From UBA4085 sp964556755 (GTDB lineage: Bacteria; Acidobacteriota; Aminicenantia; Aminicenantales; UBA4085): DNA of 64,000 nt. Each line of letters begins with the position of its first letter. The first letter of the stretch is position 1. This document shows positions 57,838 through 64,000 of this stretch, piece after piece. The notes under the pieces were generated by a model. The model searched no databases. It was not told where the DNA came from and saw only the letters and a list, made by a program, of their open reading frames with translations. The translations under genes and the position numbers were made by a program. The stretch spans positions 124,001-188,000 of the forward strand of contig CAZKXI010000002.1 in assembly GCA_964556755.1 (NCBI GenBank), read 5' to 3'.

Positions 57838-59039
57838 AGCCCGTCGGGATCGTTCTGGTGGGAATCGGCGGCATGGGCGAGGTCTATGTCGAAGAGCTCC
57901 TGAAGCGCGAGACGGAGGGGCGGTTCCGCATCGAGGGGCTGGTCGATCCCGAGCCGGCCCGATGCCGCCGGCTGGACCGGATGAGGGAGCGCGGCTGGCC
58001 GGTCCTGGACCGCTTGGAGGATTTCTATGACTCCGGCCGGGAAGCCGATCTGGCCGTCATCGCCTCGCCGCACCATTTCCACGCCGCCCAGACCGTCCTG
58101 GCCCTCGAGAGGGGCAGCCGGGTCCTGTGCGAGAAGCCGGCGGCCGGGAGCCTTCGCGAAGCCCGGGCCATGGCGGAAGCCGAGCGCCGGACCGGGCGCT
58201 GGGCCGCCATCGCCTATCAGTGGTCCTTCTCCGAGGCGGTTCAGGCGGCCAAGGCCGACATCCTGGACGGGCTCTATGGGCGCCCGGTGCGGGCCCGCTG
58301 TCTCTACACCTGGCCGCGTGACCGGGCCTACTACGGCCGCAACGGCTGGGCCGGCCGCATCCGCTTGAGCGACGGGGCCTGGGTGCTGGACGGGCCGGCC
58401 AATAACGCCTTTGCCCATGACCTGCACAATATGCTCTACCTTCTGGGCCGGGACGTCCGGCGCGCGGCCGCGCCCGTGCGCCTCCAGGCCGAATTGTACC
58501 GGGCCAACCCCATCGAGAACCACGACACCGCCGCGGCCCGGCTGGAGCTGGAGGACGGGACGACGGTGATGTTCTGGTTCTCCCACGCCGCGCGGCTCGA
58601 TCAAGGGCCGCGCTTGCGCATGGAGTTCGAGAAGGGCGTCCTGGCGGCCGACCGCCGGGGGGGCGGCCTGCGGGGCGAGATGGCCGGCGGCGGGATCCGC
58701 GCGTACGGCGATCCGGATGCGGCGCCCATGAAGAAGCTGTGGGACGCGATCGCGGCCGTGGCGGACGGGACGACCCCGGTCTGCTGCGCAGAGGCCGCCT
58801 CGGCTCAGACGTTGGCGGTCCATGGGATGCAGACCCGCCCGGAGGAGATCGTCGATTTTCCCGCCGGCCTGAAGCGGGAGGAGACCTGCGAGGCCTCAAC
58901 CCGCATCTGGATCGATGGGCTGGACGAGGCCTTGGCGAAAGGATTCGAGGCCGGCCTCCTGCCGTCGGAAGACGGCGGCCTGTCTTGGGCCAAGCCGGGA
59001 CGGGTCGTCGACCTGAGGCGTTTCGAAGCCGCGGAGTGA
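57834..59039 (+). CDS. Gfo/Idh/MocA-family oxidoreductase
   Basis: 401 residues from ATG 57834. The N-terminal Rossmann fold reads IVLVGIGGMGEVYVEELLKR, then LAVIASPHHFHAAQTVL and RVLCEKPAAGSLREARAM, whose E-K-P motif is the family signature. The C-terminal domain includes DGPANNAFAHDLHNMLYLLG. The family oxidises or reduces sugars and inositols with NAD(P). The 4-base overlap with the GH38 gene suggests it handles a sugar freed by the mannosidase, but the substrate is not shown by sequence. Confidence 0.9.
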   Translation: MKPVGIVLVGIGGMGEVYVEELLKRETEGRFRIEGLVDPEPARCRRLDRMRERGWPVLDRLEDFYDSGREADLAVIASPHHFHAAQTVLALERGSRVLCEKPAAGSLREARAMAEAERRTGRWAAIAYQWSFSEAVQAAKADILDGLYGRPVRARCLYTWPRDRAYYGRNGWAGRIRLSDGAWVLDGPANNAFAHDLHNMLYLLGRDVRRAAAPVRLQAELYRANPIENHDTAAARLELEDGTTVMFWFSHAARLDQGPRLRMEFEKGVLAADRRGGGLRGEMAGGGIRAYGDPDAAPMKKLWDAIAAVADGTTPVCCAEAASAQTLAVHGMQTRPEEIVDFPAGLKREETCEASTRIWIDGLDEALAKGFEAGLLPSEDGGLSWAKPGRVVDLRRFEAAE

Positions 59040-59042
59040 GCC

Positions 59043-60350
59043 GTGGGCCGTTCCGATCCTCGCGGCGGCGCCCTCGAGAGCTTGGAGATTCGCAAGATCG
59101 TCTATCCGGGCCGCAGCCTGGGCAGCCTGGGCGGCAAGGCCTGCTTCACGGACGAGGGATTGCCCGGGGAGGTCGTCTCGATCGAGAGGCTCAGGGACAA
59201 GCCCGGCCTGATCGAAGCCGGGACGCGCGCCATCCTGAAGCCCAGCCCCGAGCGGATCGAGCCGCGGTGCGCCCACTACCGGGCTTGCTCTCCCTACCAG
59301 ATCGCCGCCTACCGGCATCAGCTGGACATCAAGGCCGGACAGCTGCGGGAGATGCTGGGCGGACGGGCGGGGATCGCGGCCGATTCGATCGGCATCGAGC
59401 CATCTCCCCGGATCTGGGAATACCGCAACAAGGTCCGCTTTCGGGTCCTCTGGACGGCCCGCGGAGCGGCGCCGGGGTACAACGTGCCGGGGAGCCGCGA
59501 CCGGTTCGTCCCGGGAGACGATTGCCGCCTGCTGCCGGAGCCGATGCGGGACGTCGTGAACCGGGCCCTGGCGGCGTCGGCGACGCTGCGCGGGAGCCTG
59601 GAGGAGATCGAAGTTCGGATCTCGGGGAAGACGGGCAAGATGCTCGTCATCCTCCATGGGAAGAAGGCGCCCAAGCCCAAGGAGGCCGATCCCCTCCTGG
59701 CGGCCCTTCTCGGCGACGGGAGAGTCTCCGGAGTGGTCCACCGGGCGGACCGGGGCGGGGAGATCGAGGAGAGGATTCTCTGGGGAGACCGCTATCTGGA
59801 GGACGTCTTCGGGGAGGCCGCGGTGCGCATCGGTCCCGGCACGTTCTTCCAAGTCAACGCCTCCATCGTGCCGTCCGTCCTGGCCGCCATGCGGACGGCT
59901 CTGGAAGCGGCGGGAGCGCGGACGCTGGCCGATCTCTATTGCGGCGTGGGGGCCTTCGGCCTGGCCCTGAGGCCGGGGATCGAAGCGCTCTACGCGGTCG
60001 AGTCAGAGCCGGATTCGGTCGCCCTGCTCAAGGGAAACATCGACCGGGCGGGAGCTTCCGGCGTGACCATTTGCGAGGGAACGGCCGAGGAGTGGCTGGA
60101 CTGGGTACTGGACAGGAGCGTCGACGCGGTCATCGTTGACCCGCCGCGCAGGGGGTTGGACTCGGCCATCGCCGAGGGGCTGACGGCCCGTCAGGTCCCT
60201 TTGCTTATCTACCTATCCTGCAACCCGTCCACCCTGGCCCGGGACCTGGCCCGCCTGTCCACCGTCTACCGGATCGACGGAATCCGTGGCTTCGACTTCT
60301 TCCCCCACACGCCCCACATCGAGACCCTGGCCCTCCTCAAAGCCAAATAG
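59043..60350 (+). CDS. RlmD/TrmA-type 23S rRNA (uracil-5) methyltransferase
   Basis: 435 residues, GTG start three bases after the oxidoreductase stop. A TRAM-like N-terminal domain (KIVYPGRSLGSLGGKACFT) is followed by the Rossmann methyltransferase: GPGTFFQVNASIVP, LADLYCGVGAFGLALRPG, DAVIVDPPRRGLD, and catalytic Cys in LIYLSCNPSTLARDLARL. The usual iron-sulfur ligand string of RlmD (C-x5-C-G-G-C) is reduced to RCAHYRACSPYQ, so the cluster is probably lost. Its TAG stop is provided by the palindromic element that follows. Confidence 0.9.
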   Translation: MGRSDPRGGALESLEIRKIVYPGRSLGSLGGKACFTDEGLPGEVVSIERLRDKPGLIEAGTRAILKPSPERIEPRCAHYRACSPYQIAAYRHQLDIKAGQLREMLGGRAGIAADSIGIEPSPRIWEYRNKVRFRVLWTARGAAPGYNVPGSRDRFVPGDDCRLLPEPMRDVVNRALAASATLRGSLEEIEVRISGKTGKMLVILHGKKAPKPKEADPLLAALLGDGRVSGVVHRADRGGEIEERILWGDRYLEDVFGEAAVRIGPGTFFQVNASIVPSVLAAMRTALEAAGARTLADLYCGVGAFGLALRPGIEALYAVESEPDSVALLKGNIDRAGASGVTICEGTAEEWLDWVLDRSVDAVIVDPPRRGLDSAIAEGLTARQVPLLIYLSCNPSTLARDLARLSTVYRIDGIRGFDFFPHTPHIETLALLKAK

Positions 60351-60424
60351 GGGTCAGGTCTCGAGTTTCGAGTTATCGCGCTTCGGGTCCGGGGAGATAA
60401 CTCGAATCTTAAGACCTGACCCCT
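60346..60424. repeat. REP-like palindromic element, copy 2
   Basis: Arms 60349-60376 and 60397-60424 are inverted copies differing at 3 of 28 positions, around a 20-base GC-rich centre. The arms are the same family as 18751-18857 (shared AGGGGTCAGGTCT). The left end contains the TAG stop (60348-60350) of the RlmD-like gene; the right arm contains the TAA stop (60409-60411) and last codons of rlmN. It may also act as a bidirectional terminator. Confidence 0.92.
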
Positions 60425-61446
60425 TTTTCCCCTCTTTTTCCGGCCAGCTGGCCGCAGGCGGCCTGGATGTCGCGGCCCTTGGACTCCCGCAGGGTGGCGG
60501 CCAGGCCGGCTTCGCGCAGCCGGGCGAGAAAGCCCCGGCTCGTCCCGGGGTCCGGGGCGGCGAACGGCAGGCCTCTCACCGGGCTGAAGGGGATTAGGTT
60601 GACTTTGGCCCTCAGCCGGAGCGCCAGCTTGGCCAGCCGGGCCGCGTCCTGACCGGTATCGTTGAAGCCGCGGATCAGGACATACTCGAAGGTGATCATG
60701 CGGCCTCCCGCCGCCAAATACCGGCGGCAGGCCTCCAGCACGGCCGCCAGCGGATATTTCTTGTTGACCGGCATCAGCCGGCCGCGCTTCTCGTCGTCGG
60801 CCGCGTGCAGCGAGATCGACAGGTTGACTTGAAGCCCCCATCCGGCCAGGCGGTCGATGCCCGGCACGATCCCGCTCGTCGACACGGTCATCCGCCGCGC
60901 GGCCAGGCCCATGCCTTCAGGTGCGTTCAGGATGCGGATGGCCTTGATCAGCCCGTCCAGGTTGTCCAGGGGCTCGCCCATGCCCATGAAGACCAGATTG
61001 GTCAGGGCCGCCTCGAAGTCGTCCCGCAAGGACAGGACCTGGCCCACGATCTCGCCCGGCCGGAGATCGCGTACGAACCCGCTCAACCCGCTGGCGCAGA
61101 AGGCGCATCCATACTTGCAGCCGACCTGGGTCGAGACGCAGACGGTGCGCCGCTCCCCCGACGGGATGAGCACGGTCTCCACGAACTCGCCGTCGGCCAG
61201 CCGGAAGAGAGTCTTGCGGACTCCGTCGGGCGACTCCATGACATCGGCCGGATCCATGGCGCCGAAGGCGAACCGCTCCCCCATCCTTTCCCGCAGCGGT
61301 TGCGGGAAGTCGCTGAACTGGTCGAACCGGGTGGCGCCCCGCTTGTAGATCCAGGCGTAGGCCTGGCCGGCCCGGTACGCGGGCTCGCCCATCGCCAGAA
61401 GCTCGGCCTTGAGCTCCTCCAGCGTCAGGTCGCGGATGTCGGTCAT
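60409..61446 (-). CDS. rlmN: RlmN radical SAM 23S rRNA/tRNA (adenine-C2) methyltransferase
   Basis: 345 residues. Radical SAM motif C-x3-C-x2-C in GCKYGCAFCASG, preceded by RRTVCVSTQVG. LVFMGMGEPLDNL, RRMTVSTSGIVPGI, NLSISLHAADDEKR and FEYVLIRGFND follow, with the second catalytic Cys in QAACGQLAGKRG near the C terminus. RlmN methylates A2503 of 23S rRNA and A37 of some tRNAs. The last residues (GVRS) and the stop are read from the palindromic element, so the native C terminus was replaced or extended slightly, after the catalytic Cys. Confidence 0.96.
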   Translation of the reverse strand: MTDIRDLTLEELKAELLAMGEPAYRAGQAYAWIYKRGATRFDQFSDFPQPLRERMGERFAFGAMDPADVMESPDGVRKTLFRLADGEFVETVLIPSGERRTVCVSTQVGCKYGCAFCASGLSGFVRDLRPGEIVGQVLSLRDDFEAALTNLVFMGMGEPLDNLDGLIKAIRILNAPEGMGLAARRMTVSTSGIVPGIDRLAGWGLQVNLSISLHAADDEKRGRLMPVNKKYPLAAVLEACRRYLAAGGRMITFEYVLIRGFNDTGQDAARLAKLALRLRAKVNLIPFSPVRGLPFAAPDPGTSRGFLARLREAGLAATLRESKGRDIQAACGQLAGKRGEKGVRS

Positions 61447-61465
61447 GCCCGTCTCTCCGGCCGCT

Positions 61466-63571
61466 TCAGCGGATGCGGACCATCAGCCAGAGCAGCAGGA
61501 TGATGACGCCGACCATGATCCAGCTGCCGCCGAACCCGATGACGTCCATGCGGGTCGGCTTGAGGATCTCCCAGGAGGACTTCGGCCGGACCTTGAGGCG
61601 GGCGATCCGCTCCGGCTCGCGGGCCGCCGCCTCCACCGCCAGCGCATCCGCCTCCGGCGTCGGCTGGACCGGGGTGTGGATCTTGCCGAAGAAGCCGTCC
61701 AGGACCCTCTTGGGCACGGGCTTGGTCACCAGGCTGATGAGGAAGAGCAGCAGGAACGGGAACAGGGCGTCGAAGCCGAAGCGGGCGGCCGAGAGCTGGG
61801 CCTTGGTCCAGCCGCGGAAGTCGACTCCCAGCCAGCTCATCACCCAGATCTCGGCGTTGAACCGTCCGAAGCCGATCTTGGGCGACGCCGGATCGGCCGG
61901 GTCCTGACGGGCGACCTTCTCGAAGAAGACGGCGGCCGGCTCGATGACGTGCGGCTTGCGGATGGCTTGGCCGACCTTCTCCGCGCGCCCCGCGGCCACA
62001 TCCTCGGTCAGGGCGCCCGTGGTGATGGTCACGGTCTGGGGCCGGGTCTCGGCCAGAAAAGCCGGATGGGTCCGGGCCCAGCTCCAGGATTGGAAGACGT
62101 TGGGCACCACCGCGTAGATGACCAGGCAGAGGAAGACCTGGGCCACGACGGCCGGCCGGGTCAGCCGCCGCCAGATGAATCCCAGCCAGATGGAGGCGCC
62201 GAAGATGGCCGGCAGCGAGATGAAGTACTGGAAGAGGTACAGGATGTTGTCGATGAAGAGGGCCGTCCCCACTCCCCCGATCAGGGTCAGGGCCAGGACG
62301 ACCCTGCCCACCGACATATAATGGCGCTCGCTCTTGCGGGGCCGGAGGGGCTGGTAGATGTTGTGCAGGAAGAGGGCCGAGTAGGAGACGGCATTGGCGC
62401 TCAGGGTCGACATGTTGGCGGCCAGGATGCCGACCATCATCAGCCCGATGGCGCTCGGAAAGAGCAGCTCCCGGGTCATCAGCCCCCAGATCAGGTCGGG
62501 GTCGTGCAGCCGGCCGCCGAAGAGGGCCACCGCCAGCAGGCCGGCCAGGGCCCAGAAGATCATCAGGAAGCGCTTGAAGAACATGCCCATGATCATGCCG
62601 AAGCGGGCCGAGTTCTCGGTCTTGGCCGAGCCGGCCGTCTGCATGCCGGGGGCGGAGGCGATGATCGAGACGAGGTTGGCCAGGATCATGGCCAGGATGG
62701 TGTACCAAGCGTACTCCGAGGTCGTCACCGAGCCGAACAGGTTGAACATGAAGTCCGGCACCTTGGCGTGAAGGCCGGCGAATCCGCCCACCCGGGACAG
62801 CCCCAGCGGGATCAGCATCAGGGAGAAGATGACGATCAGGAAGCCCTGGACGATGTCGGTCATGGCCGCGGCGATGAAGCCGCCCATCACGGTATAGGCG
62901 CTGACCACGACCGCGAAGATGACGTAGATGACGCGGGGGTCGGTGTGGGAGATGAAGGATCTCAGCTCGCCCTTGGTGGCGCGGTCATTGAGCTCCTGGT
63001 AGCGAGCCGCCTGCGTCGGGGTGAGGCCGGAGCCGAGCTGCTTGCGGAGCTCCTGCAGCTCCTGGAATTGGGCCACGCTCTCCCGCTCGGCCGCGCTGTA
63101 GGCGGCTTCGGGCTTGGGCGTCAAGGCCTGGGTCGTCTTGCCGGCCACCATGTAGCTGACCCCGCCGCCGATGAAGGCCATGACCAGGGTGAAGACGGCG
63201 AAGGCGGCGGCCAGGAGCTTGCTCTGAAACCGCTCGGCGTAGAAGTCGCCCAGGGTCGTCAGGCGGGATCGCCGCAGGAAGCCGGTCGAGAACCAATAGA
63301 AGGGGGTCAGGAACAGGACCAGATACTGGATCCACATGCCCCCGATGCCGGTCCGGTAGATCTCCCGGGTCAGGGCCACGGCCTGGTCGGCGTTGGTCGA
63401 GGCGCCGAAGTTGAGGAAGAACTGGGTGAACTTGCCCAGCTTGCGGCCGGCCAGGTAGAAGTCGCCGCGGGTCTTGTTGCGCCGCTGAGCCCAGCGGCCC
63501 ATGGCCAGCATGGCCAGAAGGTAGGTGACGATGATGGCGAAGTCCAGCCAGTGGAGGCCGACGATGGTCAT
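61466..63571 (-). CDS. sodium:solute symporter (SSS family) with extra soluble segments
   Basis: 701 residues, longer than the usual 500-600. SSS features: LDFAIIVTYLLAMLAMGRWAQRR, TRGDFYLAGRKLG, TTLGDFYAERFQSK, GGFIAAAMTDIVQGFLIV, and ANMSTLSANAVSYSALFLHNIY. Two extra hydrophilic stretches stand out: a charged helical one (about 148-210; ERESVAQFQELQELRKQL) and a long one (about 495-600) between late helices. A C-terminal helix follows. The solute is unknown. It lies 19 bases after rlmN in the same direction of reading but has its own promoter. Confidence 0.9.
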   Translation of the reverse strand: MTIVGLHWLDFAIIVTYLLAMLAMGRWAQRRNKTRGDFYLAGRKLGKFTQFFLNFGASTNADQAVALTREIYRTGIGGMWIQYLVLFLTPFYWFSTGFLRRSRLTTLGDFYAERFQSKLLAAAFAVFTLVMAFIGGGVSYMVAGKTTQALTPKPEAAYSAAERESVAQFQELQELRKQLGSGLTPTQAARYQELNDRATKGELRSFISHTDPRVIYVIFAVVVSAYTVMGGFIAAAMTDIVQGFLIVIFSLMLIPLGLSRVGGFAGLHAKVPDFMFNLFGSVTTSEYAWYTILAMILANLVSIIASAPGMQTAGSAKTENSARFGMIMGMFFKRFLMIFWALAGLLAVALFGGRLHDPDLIWGLMTRELLFPSAIGLMMVGILAANMSTLSANAVSYSALFLHNIYQPLRPRKSERHYMSVGRVVLALTLIGGVGTALFIDNILYLFQYFISLPAIFGASIWLGFIWRRLTRPAVVAQVFLCLVIYAVVPNVFQSWSWARTHPAFLAETRPQTVTITTGALTEDVAAGRAEKVGQAIRKPHVIEPAAVFFEKVARQDPADPASPKIGFGRFNAEIWVMSWLGVDFRGWTKAQLSAARFGFDALFPFLLLFLISLVTKPVPKRVLDGFFGKIHTPVQPTPEADALAVEAAAREPERIARLKVRPKSSWEILKPTRMDVIGFGGSWIMVGVIILLLWLMVRIR

Positions 63572-63577
63572 GGGGGC

Positions 63578-63606
63578 ATTAGACTAAATCACCCCTCATA
63601 AGTCAA
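63578..63606 (-). promoter_or_regulatory. promoter for the second SSS symporter
   Basis: On the minus strand TTGACT (63601-63606), 17-base spacer, TCTAAT (63578-63583), ending 6 bases before ATG 63571. The transcript would start at or next to the A of the ATG. Confidence 0.55.
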
Positions 63607-63610
63607 AAGG

Positions 63611-63619
63611 TGGTAGAAT
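63611..63619 (+). promoter_or_regulatory. extended -10 promoter for the EamA gene
   Basis: TGG followed by TAGAAT (63614-63619), ending 9 bases before ATG 63629. It overlaps the spacer region of the opposite promoter closely. Confidence 0.4.
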
Positions 63620-63628
63620 CGGCCTTCC

Positions 63629-64000
63629 ATGAACGCCCTCTTCGCCGCGCTCCAGCATCTGCCCGCCGCCGGCGCGATCCTGTCCATAGCGGCTGCCTTC
63701 TTTTGGGCCGCCGCGCTGGTCCTTTTCCGGGTCGTCGGCCGCGACGTCCCCCCCCTGTCCCTCAACCTCTTCAAGGACATCGTCGGAGTGGCCTTGCTGC
63801 TCCCGTCCATGGCCCTGCTCGGGCGCCCCATCCTGCCTGCCCTCCCTCTTCGCGTCTATGCCGTCTTCCTGGTCAGCGGCATCATCGGCATCGCCGTTGC
63901 CGACACGCTCGTCCTGGCCTCCCTCAACAAGCTCGGGGCGGAGCTGCTGGCCATCGTCGACTGCGCCTACAGCCCCTTCGTCATCGGCCTGTCGTTCCTC
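63629..64000 (+). CDS. EamA/DMT-family transporter, N-terminal part
   Basis: Partial; 124 codons before the window ends. It reads MNALFAALQHLPAAGAILSI, then AAAFFWAAALVLFRVVGRDV, PLSLNLFKDIVGVALLLP, VFLVSGIIGIAVADTLVLAS and NKLGAELLAIVDCAYSPFVI, four hydrophobic helices with the W-A and S-L-N-L-x-K-D pattern of EamA drug/metabolite transporters. Full length would be about 300 residues. Cargo unknown. No Shine-Dalgarno; likely leaderless. Confidence 0.85.
   Translation, partial: MNALFAALQHLPAAGAILSIAAAFFWAAALVLFRVVGRDVPPLSLNLFKDIVGVALLLPSMALLGRPILPALPLRVYAVFLVSGIIGIAVADTLVLASLNKLGAELLAIVDCAYSPFVIGLSFL

Noticed and set aside
52121..63588. The word ATTAGACTAAA shared between 52120-52130 and 63578-63588
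   Set aside because: At 63578 it is the -10 region of the symporter promoter; 11 bases in common with a second intergenic site is too little to call a repeat.

Overview
The window is GC-rich, densely coded bacterial chromosome from a diderm organism. The evidence for two membranes is TonB/ExbB/ExbD, a FadL-type porin, an Omp85-type barrel, several small beta-barrel proteins and many signal peptides. The TonB with a proline run followed by Gly-Gly-Val repeats, the mix of housekeeping operons with sugar transporters and glycosidases, and base composition suggest an Acidobacteriota/Aminicenantota-like lineage. That placement is inference, not something the sequence proves. There is no phage, integrase, transposase or CRISPR array.

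Layout. 1-969: N-terminal part of a RecD2 helicase (minus). 1.0-3.4 kb: a membrane-anchored, probably inactive alkaline-phosphatase-fold protein, and signal peptidase I. 3.7-7.9 kb: tgt-yajC-secD-secF. 8.0-10.0 kb: tonB-exbB-exbD. 10.1-16.3 kb (minus): uppS-cdsA-dxr-rseP-ispG-larE, an isoprenoid/envelope-lipid operon with a LarE-type sulfur transferase at its end. 16.4-18.7 kb: hypC-hypD-hypE for [NiFe]-hydrogenase maturation. 18.9-21.1 kb: secreted six-hairpin glycosidase and nitroreductase, flanked by palindromic repeats. 21.3-25.7 kb (minus): ribbon-helix-helix protein, AlkP-family phosphohydrolase, adenylylsulfate kinase, NAD-sugar epimerase and UDP-sugar 6-dehydrogenase, driven by one good promoter. 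25.9-32.2 kb: phoH, 7TM-HD phosphodiesterase, ybeY, CBS/CorC protein, era. 32.2-33.4 kb: secreted zinc phospholipase C-like protein and tRNA-His. 33.5-37.3 kb: divergent PfkB-HAD fusion and sodium:solute symporter. 37.4-42.8 kb: small envelope proteins, an acyltransferase, two barrels and a lipoprotein. 42.9-49.1 kb: second signal peptidase I, a complete fructose-type PTS (IIC, IIB, HPr-EI-IIA) and a secreted alpha/beta hydrolase. 49.1-55.3 kb: sugar porter, FadL-type porin, UroD-like protein, Omp85-type barrel, LysE exporter. 55.3-60.4 kb: GH38 alpha-mannosidase, Gfo/Idh/MocA oxidoreductase, RlmD-like methyltransferase. 60.4-64.0 kb: rlmN, a second sodium:solute symporter, and the start of an EamA transporter.

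Two patterns run across the window. First, palindromic REP-like elements sit exactly at gene ends: they overlap or abut the stop codons of hypE, the UDP-sugar dehydrogenase, the RlmD-like gene and rlmN, and one copy appears to carry the promoter of the glycosidase gene. Second, about ten genes have a convincing sigma70-like promoter whose -10 box ends only about 6-13 bases before the ATG with no Shine-Dalgarno sequence, which points to frequent leaderless or near-leaderless transcripts. Other genes here have conventional leaders and good Shine-Dalgarno sites. All functional calls come from reading motifs by eye; no database search was possible.
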